DNA of 64,000 bases from NCBI RefSeq assembly GCF_003047265.1, contig NZ_PZYY01000010.1, positions 62,001 to 126,000 on the forward strand. Reading direction: 5' to 3'. Source of the stretch: Nocardioides terrigena (GTDB lineage Bacteria; Actinomycetota; Actinomycetes; Propionibacteriales; Nocardioidaceae). Made by a program: the position numbers and the translations under genes. Below the pieces are notes generated by a model. It did not search any database. It was given only the letters and a program-made list of their open reading frames with translations, and was not told the origin of the DNA. Below, piece after piece: positions 32,285 to 39,998 of this stretch (positions within the stretch are counted from its first letter, which is position 1; the number at the start of each line of letters is the position of its first letter).

Positions 32285-33247
32285 TTGTCGCTCCACAGCC
32301 TTGGCCTGTCCGACCTGGAGTCCCGCGCCTACGCCGCGCTGGCCCGGGTCCCGTCCGCGTCCGTCGAGGACCTGGCCCGGGAGGTCGGTCTGGGCGACGC
32401 CGAGGCTGCCGACGTGCTGGAGCAGCTCACCCGGCGGCTGCTCGTCGTACGCCGTCCCGCGGCTCGGTGGGCTGCCGTGCGTCCGGCCGTGGCCCTCGGG
32501 GCGCTGCTCGCCCAGCGCAGGGAGGACCTCGGGGCCACCCGGGTCGTCCTCGACGAGCTGGACGACGCGTTCCGCGCGGCGCGGCCGGACATGGCCACCG
32601 ACGTCGTCCTCGACGTCGCCCACGGACCCGACGAGATCGCCGACCGGATGCACCAGATGCAGGTCGCCGCGAGGTCCGAGGTGCTGACCCTGGTGAAGTC
32701 GCCCGTCATCGCGTCGGGCAGCACGGACGGCGGTGCGGAGGACGACGCCGTCCGGCGAGGGGTGGAGTACCGCGTCGTGCTCGAGCGGTCGATGCTGGAG
32801 GAGGAGCCGCGGCTGGTCGAGGGGATCCACCGCGCACGTGCGGCGGGGGAGCAGGTGCGCGTCGCGGCGCACGTGCCCACCAAGCTCATCGTCGTCGACC
32901 GGGAGGTCGCACTGGTCCCGCTCGGCAGCGACAGCGCCGTGCTGCTGGGAGCCGGTGGGCTCCTCGACGCCCTCGTGGCGCTCTTCGAGGCGGTGTGGGA
33001 GCGCGGGCAGGAGGTGGACCTCGGTCCGGAGGAGCCCGAGAGCGACGACGGTCCGTTGATCACCATGCTCCTGGCCGGGCTGACGGACGAGGCGATCGCC
33101 CGGGACCTGGGGATCTCGCCCCGCACCCTGCAGCGCCGGGTGCGGGGCCTGCTCGACCTCGCCGGCGTCGACACCCGGCTGCAGCTCGGCTACGTGGTGG
33201 CCCAGCGCGGCTGGACGGGAGGGTCTCTCGGCCCGCGGACCGAGTGA
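32285..33247 (+). CDS. TrmB-like/LuxR-type transcriptional regulator
   Basis: A 320-residue regulator with an N-terminal winged helix (LGLSDLESRAYAALARVPSASVEDLA), a middle domain with LTLVKSPVI and PTKLIVVDREVALVPL like the phospholipase-fold effector part of TrmB proteins, and a C-terminal LuxR helix-turn-helix (LTDEAIARDLGISPRTLQRRV). A TTG start is proposed at 32285 because CGGAG precedes it by about six bases and the conserved fold begins right there. Regulated genes are unknown; a SDR gene follows. Confidence 0.75.
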   Translation: MSLHSLGLSDLESRAYAALARVPSASVEDLAREVGLGDAEAADVLEQLTRRLLVVRRPAARWAAVRPAVALGALLAQRREDLGATRVVLDELDDAFRAARPDMATDVVLDVAHGPDEIADRMHQMQVAARSEVLTLVKSPVIASGSTDGGAEDDAVRRGVEYRVVLERSMLEEEPRLVEGIHRARAAGEQVRVAAHVPTKLIVVDREVALVPLGSDSAVLLGAGGLLDALVALFEAVWERGQEVDLGPEEPESDDGPLITMLLAGLTDEAIARDLGISPRTLQRRVRGLLDLAGVDTRLQLGYVVAQRGWTGGSLGPRTE

Positions 33248-33340
33248 CGCCCGGGGGTACTAGGGTCGGCCCCGGCCGCCGCCGGGTCGTCGACGCCGTG
33301 CGGGACGGGCCCCACCACCGCATCGAGCAAGGAGTCACGC

Positions 33341-34108
33341 ATGGGCCGCTATGACGGACGCGTCGCAGTCATCACGGGAGCCGCACGAGGCATCGGGTTC
33401 GGGACGGCCCAGCGCTTCGCGGCCGAGGGCGCGAGCGTCGCGATCCTCGACCTCGACGAGTCGAGCGCGCAGGAGGCCGCGGGCCGCCTCGAGCTGGTCG
33501 ACGGCGCCAAGGCCGTGGGCATCGGGTGCGACGTCGTCGACGGTGCCGCGGCCGGGGACGCCGTGCAGCGCGTCGTCGACGAGCTGGGCGGCATCCACGT
33601 GCTGGTCAACAACGCCGGCATCACCCGCGACAACCTGCTGTTCAAGATGACCGAGGACGACTGGGACCTCGTGATGAACGTCCACCTCAAGGGTGCGTTC
33701 AACATGACCAAGGCCGCCCAGAAGCACTTCGTCGAGCAGCGCTACGGCAAGATCCTCAACCTCTCCAGCGTCTCCGCGCTGGGCAACCGCGGCCAGGCCA
33801 ACTACTCCGCGGCCAAGATGGGCGTGCAGGGCTTCACCCGCACCCTCGGCATCGAGCTGGGCCCGTTCGGCATCAACGCCAACGCCATCGCGCCCGGATT
33901 CATCGCCACCGAGATGACCGACGCCACCGCCGCTCGCGTCAAGATGAGCGTCGAGGACTTCCGGGCCGCGGCCGCCGAGTCCAACCCCGTCAAGCGCGTC
34001 GGGTTCCCCGAGGACATCGCCGCCGCCGCGGCGTTCCTCTGCAGCGACGAGGCGTCGTACATCACGGGTCAGACCCTGTACGTCGACGGCGGCGCCAAGC
34101 TCGGCTGA
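33341..34108 (+). CDS. FabG-like SDR (3-oxoacyl-ACP reductase type)
   Basis: A 255-residue classical SDR. TGAARGIG (about 13-20), NNAGITRDNLLFKM, NLSSVSALGNRGQANYSAAK with the Ser-Tyr-Lys triad, PGFIATEM and the C-terminal ITGQTLYVDGGAKLG all match the FabG group. It would reduce a 3-oxoacyl or similar ketone with NAD(P)H. AAGGAG stands seven bases before the ATG. Fatty acid synthesis versus polyhydroxyalkanoate or other use is not decided by context. Confidence 0.88.
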   Translation: MGRYDGRVAVITGAARGIGFGTAQRFAAEGASVAILDLDESSAQEAAGRLELVDGAKAVGIGCDVVDGAAAGDAVQRVVDELGGIHVLVNNAGITRDNLLFKMTEDDWDLVMNVHLKGAFNMTKAAQKHFVEQRYGKILNLSSVSALGNRGQANYSAAKMGVQGFTRTLGIELGPFGINANAIAPGFIATEMTDATAARVKMSVEDFRAAAAESNPVKRVGFPEDIAAAAAFLCSDEASYITGQTLYVDGGAKLG

Positions 34109-34184
34109 GCCACCCGCAGACCGCTGCTGCGCCCGGCGCGGCGGGGTGACGCTCGTCACACCCGCCCGCCCGTCGTTCGCCTGA

Positions 34185-34214
34185 GACGCCCCCGGGGACC
34201 ACCCCGGGGGCGTC
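34185..34214 (+). terminator. Terminator after the FabG-like gene
   Basis: A perfect 13-base stem (GACGCCCCCGGGG at 34185-34197, paired with 34202-34214) has a four-base loop and is followed by GCGCGTTTGG, a weak T run. Confidence 0.75.
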
Positions 34215-34312
34215 CCGCGCGTTTGGACATGGCGAGGAGGTGAACCTACGGTGGCCAACGGTCACCGTGCTTCTTCCCGTGTAGGCACGGCGCCACAACC
34301 CAATAGCCACCC

Positions 34313-34490
34313 CGGGCAACGCCGAGTCCTGCCCGCCCGGGGCTGGACCCCCGAGAAACGTATCGGGCAGGAGTGGGGGACCCACAGGTTCCACCGCCGA
34401 CCGGACCCGTCCGGGCGGCTCGGGGTGAAGCCACCGACAGGTGGCGGAGCACCTTCCAGCTCCAACCCGACAGCTCACCTCACAGGCGTG
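34313..34490 (+). promoter_or_regulatory. c-di-AMP riboswitch (ydaO-yuaA type)
   Basis: The leader carries the conserved blocks of this riboswitch in order: AACGCCGAGTCCTGCCCG (34319-34336), GGGGGACCCACAGG (34375-34388), CGGGGTGAAGCC (34421-34432), and CCCGACAGCTCACCTCACAG (34465-34484). In actinobacteria the class commonly controls cell-wall hydrolases, and here it precedes an NlpC/P60 gene by about 15 bases. Binding of c-di-AMP usually turns expression off. Boundaries are approximate. Confidence 0.88.
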
Positions 34491-34505
34491 GGAAAGGACA
34501 TTGCC

Positions 34506-35075
34506 ATGCCTGCGATCCGTCGCATGGCGCGCTCCGGCGCGCTCAGCCTCATCAGTCTCGGCCTCGCCGCCACCGGTTCCCTCGGTGTCTCGCTCGCCGC
34601 GACCCCCGCCCAGGCCGCCGACCGCGACGCCGTCGCGCTCGACGAGGGCCAGTTCGCGAAGTACCAGAAGAAGGACGCCGCCCGCAAGAAGGCGGCCGCT
34701 CGCAAGATGACCACCAAGCTGCGGACCGCGCAGTCCATCGCGCTCAACCAGCGCGGCGACGCGTACTCCTACGGCGCCTCCGGCCCGAACGCGTTCGACT
34801 GCTCCGGCCTCATCTACTACAGCTACCGCAGGGCCGGCCTCAGCGTCCCCCGCACCTCGAGCGCCCAGGCCGGTGCCACCCGTCGCGTCGCGAAGCAGAA
34901 CATGCGACCCGGCGACCTGATGTTCTTCTACGGCTCGGGCGGCGTCTACCACGCGGGGATCTTCCTGCGCTGGGAGCGCGGCCACGCCGTCATGGTCCAC
35001 TCGCCCAGCTCGGGTCGCAGCGTGACCGTGTCGGCCCCGTGGACGAGCAGCTGGTTCGGCGGCACCCTGCGCTGA
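34506..35075 (+). CDS. Secreted NlpC/P60 peptidoglycan hydrolase
   Basis: A 189-residue exported endopeptidase. Signal peptide about 1-38 (ending AQA), a short charged linker rich in Lys and Ala, then an NlpC/P60 domain with catalytic Cys99 in FDCSGLIYYSY, His149 in VYHAGIF and a polar third residue near His165 in MVHSPSSG. It likely cuts stem peptides. The c-di-AMP riboswitch upstream links its level to turgor or wall state. A GGAAAGGA ribosome site lies nine bases before the ATG. Confidence 0.92.
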   Translation: MPAIRRMARSGALSLISLGLAATGSLGVSLAATPAQAADRDAVALDEGQFAKYQKKDAARKKAAARKMTTKLRTAQSIALNQRGDAYSYGASGPNAFDCSGLIYYSYRRAGLSVPRTSSAQAGATRRVAKQNMRPGDLMFFYGSGGVYHAGIFLRWERGHAVMVHSPSSGRSVTVSAPWTSSWFGGTLR

Positions 35076-35134
35076 CGCGGCGCAGGCGTACGGCGCGGCT
35101 CCCGCGCCGTACGTCACACCCCGTCCGACCTCCT

Positions 35135-35178
35135 GTGTGGCGCGCCTTCCCCTCCCGGGTGGGGAAGGCGCGCCACAC
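35135..35178. terminator. Terminator after the NlpC/P60 gene
   Basis: A perfect 18-base stem (35135-35152 with 35161-35178, arm GTGTGGCGCGCCTTCCCC) with an eight-base loop. Strong even without a long T run. Confidence 0.85.
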
Positions 35179-35221
35179 TTGGCGGCGAACGACCAGCACC
35201 ACCCACCGATCGGAGTCCCCC

Positions 35222-36244
35222 GTGCTTCCCCGCCTGCCCCGCCGCCTGAGCGTCACCGTCGCATCCCTCGCCGCAGCCTCGCTGCTGCTCGCCGGATGCG
35301 GGGGCGACGAGGAGCCCGCCAGCGCCCCCGCGCCGGCCGAGGAGACCAGCGAGACCACGGCCGCCGCCGAGCCGGAGGAGCCGGCCCTGTGGCCGCTCAC
35401 CGGGCTGCCGATGAAGGGTGACGCACCGAAGAACCCGGTCGTCGTCACCAAGGTGGACAACACCTCGTCGAGCTCCCCGCAGGTCGGCCTCGGCCAGGCC
35501 GACATGGTCGTGGAGGAGCTCGTGGAGGGCGGGGTGACCCGCCTCGCGGCGTTCTACTACTCCCGGTTGCCCCAGGTGGTCGGCCCGGTCCGGTCGATGC
35601 GCGCGAGCGACATCGGCATCGTCCCCACCGGCGCGCACGTGGTCACCAGCGGTGCCGCCGCCGTGACGCTGGGCCGCATCAACCAGGCCGGCATCCCGTT
35701 CGTCACCGAGGGCGCCAAGGGCGTCTACCGCGACAACACCCGCTCCGCGCCGTACAACCTCTTCGCCGACCTCAAGACCATCGCCGGCACGATCAAGGGT
35801 GGCGACGCTCCCGAGCCCTACCTGACGTTCGGCGAGGAGGGCGACTCCATCGGCGGCAAGCCCGCCCGCACCCTCTCGGCGGCCTTCGGCAACCACACCA
35901 CGACCTGGCAGTTCCAGGACGGGACCTACGTCAACACCAACTCGTACGCCGGCGAGGGCGACGCCTTCCCGGCCACCACCGTGCTGGCGCTGCGCGTGCC
36001 GATCGGCGACGCGGGCTATCGCGACCCGGCCGGCTACCCCGTCCCCGAGACGAAGTTCGAGGGCAAGGGGCAGGCCGTGCTCTTCCACGGCGGCAAGGTC
36101 GTGCGCGGCACCTGGACCAAGGACGGGCTGACGGGGGCGATCGAGCTCACCGGCCCGAAGGGCGGGGAGATCACCGTCCCGGCCGGTCGCACGTGGGTCG
36201 AGCTGGTCCCGGCCGGCACGGGCGACATCACCTGGAGCAAGTAG
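35222..36244 (+). CDS. DUF3048 lipoprotein (YerB-like)
   Basis: A 340-residue surface lipoprotein. The lipobox SLLLAGC places the lipidated Cys near residue 26, followed by a Glu/Ala/Pro-rich linker. The DUF3048 region starts about 55 (WPLTGLPMKGDAPKNPVVVTKVDN) and includes DMVVEELVEGGVTRLAAFYYSR and PVRSMRASDIGI; a second part lies about 220-330. Biochemical role of the family is not well established. GTG start. A 22-base hairpin follows. Confidence 0.88.
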   Translation: MLPRLPRRLSVTVASLAAASLLLAGCGGDEEPASAPAPAEETSETTAAAEPEEPALWPLTGLPMKGDAPKNPVVVTKVDNTSSSSPQVGLGQADMVVEELVEGGVTRLAAFYYSRLPQVVGPVRSMRASDIGIVPTGAHVVTSGAAAVTLGRINQAGIPFVTEGAKGVYRDNTRSAPYNLFADLKTIAGTIKGGDAPEPYLTFGEEGDSIGGKPARTLSAAFGNHTTTWQFQDGTYVNTNSYAGEGDAFPATTVLALRVPIGDAGYRDPAGYPVPETKFEGKGQAVLFHGGKVVRGTWTKDGLTGAIELTGPKGGEITVPAGRTWVELVPAGTGDITWSK

Positions 36245-36271
36245 CCCCGGAGCATCCGAACCCGGAGCCAC

Positions 36272-36316
36272 ACAGCGGCCCGTGCGGTCCACCCGGTGGA
36301 CCGCACGGGCCGCTGT
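36272..36316. terminator. Terminator between convergent DUF3048 and tetR genes
   Basis: Arms 36272-36293 and 36295-36316 are a perfect 22-base inverted repeat with almost no spacer, so about 20 base pairs can form in RNA. It sits between the two gene ends and can act in both directions. Confidence 0.85.
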
Positions 36317-36341
36317 CTCGTCGGGCCGCTCGTCGGGTTCC

Positions 36342-37052
36342 TCAGCCCGCGGCGGCGTCGGGCCCGCGGACTGGCCCGCGGTCGGGGCCGGGCAGGGCGA
36401 CACCGGCCGCCACCAGCGACTGCAGCGCGGCCAGGATGTAGGCGATCGCGCTCTCGACCCGGGCGGCCGCCGCGGCCGGGTCGTCACTGGTGGCCACCGA
36501 CTCGCCGGCGGAGGAGAGCGCCCCGAAGAAGATCCGGGTGAAGGTCAGCAACATCTCCTCGTCGATCGCGCGACCGTCGTCGGTCAGCACGCCGCGCACG
36601 ATCTCGTCGACCGTCGCGAAGGTCGAGCGCTGCTCCTGCTCGCGGAAGCGTTCGTGGTCGAGCACCGAGGGGCCGTCCTGGATGACGATCCGGCGGTAGT
36701 CGGGCCGCTGCACGACCTCCAGGAAGGCCCGCAGCCCCGCGTGGGCCTTGACCCACGGGTCGGACTCCCGGTCGAGGGCCGACCGGACCGCCCGGCCCGC
36801 GGTCCCCTCGACCCGCACGAAGACGGCGGTGAAGAGCGCCTGCTTCCCCGAGAAGTGGTGGTAGAGCGCGCCCTTGGTGACCCGCGCGCCGGCCACGACC
36901 TGGTCGAGGGACGTGGCGGCGTACCCGTGCTCGGCGAAGAGCCCCTCGGCGACGTCGACGAGGGCGGCCTTGGTGGACGCGGAGTACTGCTGTCGGCGGC
37001 TCGGGACGCCCGGGACCTGCGAGGCCGGCGTGCCGGTCGTCTGGGGAGCCAT
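36342..37052 (-). CDS. TetR family regulator
   Basis: A 236-residue regulator with an N-terminal helix-turn-helix (about 28-75: LVDVAEGLFAEHGYAATSLDQV and VTKGALYHHFSGKQALF) and an all-helical ligand domain (about 80-220). TACACT on this strand (37064-37059) is six bases before the ATG, a leaderless pattern. Divergent from the yqgE-like gene, but nothing shows it controls that gene. Confidence 0.88.
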   Translation of the reverse strand: MAPQTTGTPASQVPGVPSRRQQYSASTKAALVDVAEGLFAEHGYAATSLDQVVAGARVTKGALYHHFSGKQALFTAVFVRVEGTAGRAVRSALDRESDPWVKAHAGLRAFLEVVQRPDYRRIVIQDGPSVLDHERFREQEQRSTFATVDEIVRGVLTDDGRAIDEEMLLTFTRIFFGALSSAGESVATSDDPAAAAARVESAIAYILAALQSLVAAGVALPGPDRGPVRGPDAAAG

Positions 37053-37122
37053 CCGGGCAGTGTAGGGACCAGCCGTGCCGTGCGGGTCGAGCCTCGAGGG
37101 ACGCATCGGCCATGATGGATCC

Positions 37123-37686
37123 ATGACCGACGTCGCGCCCGGGATGCTCCTGCTGGCGACGCCCGGGCTGACCGACCCCAACTTCGTCGACTCCGTCGTG
37201 CTGCTGCTCAACGCCGACGACGGGGGCGTCCTCGGGGTGGTGCTCAACCGTCCCTCGCAGGTCCCGGTGGCCGAGATCACCGAGATCTCGTCGTGGGGAC
37301 CCACGCTCACGTCGCCGGAGGTGTTGTTCCGGGGTGGTCCGGTGAGCGTCGAGGGCGCCATCGCGGTGGCCCTCCTGCGCGACGAGGACGACGAGCCGGT
37401 CGGCTTCCGCTCGGTCCGGGGCAGGCTCGGCATCGTCGACCTCGACACGCCGGTCGCGCTCTTCGAGGGCAGCCTGGTGGGCATGCGGATCTTCGCCGGG
37501 TACGCCGGGTGGGACCCCGACCAGCTCCAGGGCGAGATCGATCGCGGGGACTGGTACGTCGCGGCCGGCGAGACCGGCGACCTGTTCCGCGACGACCCCA
37601 CCGAGCTGTGGCGCGACGTGATGCGGCGCCAGCCCGGCCGGCTGGCCTGGCACTCCACCAGGCCGGTCGATCCCGACCTCAACTGA
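37123..37686 (+). CDS. YqgE/AlgH family protein (UPF0301)
   Basis: A 187-residue protein of the UPF0301 family. PGMLLLATPGLTDPNFVDSV, the GVVLNRPSQ segment, the FRGGPVSVEG loop and RIFAGYAGWDPDQLQGEI are canonical. It is widespread and cytoplasmic, but its molecular function is uncertain. CATGAT lies six bases before the ATG, a weak -10. The DUF3039 gene follows after 58 bases. Confidence 0.9.
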   Translation: MTDVAPGMLLLATPGLTDPNFVDSVVLLLNADDGGVLGVVLNRPSQVPVAEITEISSWGPTLTSPEVLFRGGPVSVEGAIAVALLRDEDDEPVGFRSVRGRLGIVDLDTPVALFEGSLVGMRIFAGYAGWDPDQLQGEIDRGDWYVAAGETGDLFRDDPTELWRDVMRRQPGRLAWHSTRPVDPDLN

Positions 37687-37744
37687 CCCGGACCGGTCGA
37701 CGGCGTGTCCTCCGATCACCCCCGCACGCCCTAGACTGGCCCGC

Positions 37745-38029
37745 ATGAGCACCATCGGATTCTCACCCGGCACCGAGACGATCGAGGACCGTCGCACCCA
37801 GCCGACCGACGATGGTGACCACGAGCGGTTCAGCCACTACGTCCCCAAGGACAAGCTGACCGAGGCGATGGTCATGGGCACCCCCGTCATCGCGCTGTGC
37901 GGCAAGGTCTGGGTCCCCTCCCGAGCCCCGGAGAAGTACCCGGTGTGCCCGGAGTGCAAGGAGATCTGGGACTCCATCAAGCCCGGTGGCGACGGCTCAG
38001 GCGGCGGCGACCAGGGCCCCGACGCGTGA
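37745..38029 (+). CDS. DUF3039 protein
   Basis: A 94-residue small protein of a family found in actinobacteria. It has HYVPKDKLTEAMVMGTPVIALCGKVWVP and YPVCPECKEIW. The three Cys (ALCGK and VCPEC) suggest a metal site. TAGACT (37732-37737) seven bases before the ATG indicates leaderless transcription. The stop overlaps the helicase GTG by four bases, so the two are likely translated together. Confidence 0.9.
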   Translation: MSTIGFSPGTETIEDRRTQPTDDGDHERFSHYVPKDKLTEAMVMGTPVIALCGKVWVPSRAPEKYPVCPECKEIWDSIKPGGDGSGGGDQGPDA

Positions 38030-39810
38030 CGGGGCGGCACGACGCCGTACCCCCTGCTCCGGTCCTCGCACCGGCCTGGCCGGAGCGCGCGGCCTGGGGC
38101 ACCGCGCCCCTGCTGCGTGCCTGGCAGCAGGCCGCGATGGAGCGGTACCTCGCCGACAACCCCCGTGACTTCCTCACCGTCGCGACGCCGGGCGCCGGCA
38201 AGACGACCTTCGCGCTGACGGTCGCGGCCGACCTGCTGGGGCGCCGGGTCGTCGACCGGATCACGATCGTGGCGCCGACCGAGCACCTCAAGACGCAATG
38301 GGCCGAGGCCGCCGCCAAGGCGGGCATCCCCATCGACCCGACGTACGCCGCCGGCAAGGGCAAGACCTCGCAGGACTACGTCGGCATCGCGGTGACCTAT
38401 GCCGGGGTCTCGGTCAACCCGCTGGCCATGCGGATCCGCACCGAGCGCTTCAAGACGCTGGTGATCCTCGACGAGATCCACCACGCCGGCGACGCCATGT
38501 CGTGGGGCGAGGGCGTGCGTGAGGCCTTCGAGCCGGCCACCCGGCGGCTCGCGCTCACCGGCACGCCGTTCCGCTCCGACGTCAACCCGATCCCGTTCGT
38601 GACCTACGCGCCCGGTGACGACGGGATCCCGCGGTCGGTGGCCGACTTCACCTACGGCTACGCCCACGCGCTGGCCGACCACGTCGTCCGGCCGGTGCTG
38701 TTCATGGCCTACTCCGGCGAGATGACCTGGCGCACCCGGGCCGGCGACGAGATCGCCGCCCGCCTCGGCGAGCCGCTCACCAAGGACATGCACGCGCAGG
38801 CCCTGCGCACCGCGCTCGACCCGGCCGGGTCGTGGATGCCGTCGGTGCTGGCGGCGGCCGACAAGCGCCTGGCCGAGGTACGCCGCCACGTCCCGGACGC
38901 GGGCGGCCTCGTGATCGCGTCCGACCAGGAGAAGGCCCGCGCGTACGCCGGGCTGCTGAAGAAGATCACCGGCGAGTCACCGACCGTGGTGCTCTCGGAC
39001 GAGAAGGCCTCGTCGAAGAAGATCAGCGCGTTCAGCGACTCCGACAAGCGGTGGATGGTCGCCGTGCGCATGGTGTCCGAGGGCGTCGACGTGCCCCGCC
39101 TCGCGGTCGGAGTCTGGGCGACGATGACCTCGACCCCGCTGTTCTTCGCGCAGGCGGTCGGTCGCTTCGTGCGCGCCCGCTCGCGCGGCGAGACGGCGTC
39201 GGTGTTCCTCCCGTCCGTGCCGCACCTGCTCGGCTACGCCTCCGAGCTGGAGGTCGAGCGCGACCACGTCCTCGGTCGCAGGATCACCGACGAGGACGAC
39301 ATCTTCGCCGCCGAGAACGACCTGCTGGCGGCCGCCAACGCGAGCGAGGCCGCCTCCGGCGAGCTCGAGATGTCGTGGGAGGCCCTCGGTTCGACGGCGT
39401 CCTTCGACCGGGTCCTCTACGACGGCGGCGAGTTCGGCCACTCCGGCGAGGTGCACGTCGGGTCGGAGGAGGAGATGGACTTCCTCGGTATCCCCGGCCT
39501 GCTCGAGCCCGACCAGGTGCGCGAGCTGCTGCACTCGAGGCAGTCCGAGCGCGCCATCAAGCAGAAGGCCGCCCGTCCCGAGGCGGACTCGGTCGCCGAG
39601 GTCTCGACGCACGAGCAGCTGGCGATCCTGCGACGCGAGCTCAACGGGCTGGTCGCCGCCTGGCACCACCGGACCGGTCAGGCGCACGGGATCACGCACG
39701 CCACCCTCCGCAAGGAGTGCGGGGGACCGGCCGCCGCAGTGGCCAGCGCCGACCAGCTCCACGAGCGGATCGACCGCATCCGCGACTGGGCGGTCCGCAA
39801 GTCCTCCTGA
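38026..39810 (+). CDS. DEAD/DEAH-box helicase (superfamily 2)
   Basis: A 594-residue helicase-like ATPase. Motif I is VATPGAGKTTFAL (near residue 55), motif II DEIHHAGD, motif III LTGTPFRSD, and the C-terminal RecA lobe contains MVSEGVDVPRL and QAVGRFVRAR. The C-terminal 150 residues form an acidic helical extension ending in a DNA/RNA-binding-like region. The pairing with DUF3039 appears conserved in actinobacteria, but the substrate is not known. GTG start with ATGA-type overlap. Confidence 0.9.
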   Translation: MTGRHDAVPPAPVLAPAWPERAAWGTAPLLRAWQQAAMERYLADNPRDFLTVATPGAGKTTFALTVAADLLGRRVVDRITIVAPTEHLKTQWAEAAAKAGIPIDPTYAAGKGKTSQDYVGIAVTYAGVSVNPLAMRIRTERFKTLVILDEIHHAGDAMSWGEGVREAFEPATRRLALTGTPFRSDVNPIPFVTYAPGDDGIPRSVADFTYGYAHALADHVVRPVLFMAYSGEMTWRTRAGDEIAARLGEPLTKDMHAQALRTALDPAGSWMPSVLAAADKRLAEVRRHVPDAGGLVIASDQEKARAYAGLLKKITGESPTVVLSDEKASSKKISAFSDSDKRWMVAVRMVSEGVDVPRLAVGVWATMTSTPLFFAQAVGRFVRARSRGETASVFLPSVPHLLGYASELEVERDHVLGRRITDEDDIFAAENDLLAAANASEAASGELEMSWEALGSTASFDRVLYDGGEFGHSGEVHVGSEEEMDFLGIPGLLEPDQVRELLHSRQSERAIKQKAARPEADSVAEVSTHEQLAILRRELNGLVAAWHHRTGQAHGITHATLRKECGGPAAAVASADQLHERIDRIRDWAVRKSS

Positions 39811-39998
39811 CCGGCCGACCGCCGGACGCAGCGTCGTACGGCGCGTCGGACGTGCAGAAGTCGGAGCGGTGGGCGGTGCCCCGCGTGCCGTGACCCGACC
39901 CCGGGGACTTCGGCCCGTCTGACATGCTCGGGCCGGGACGCGGACCGGCCGCCGCCCGCGGGTGCGGACGACGGCCGGCCTGCAGCCGAGCGGGTGGG

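Noticed and set aside
39811..39998. Possible small gene or element between the helicase and the RTX-like gene
   Set aside because: Only short GC-rich self-complementary stretches are present; no frame has coding bias.
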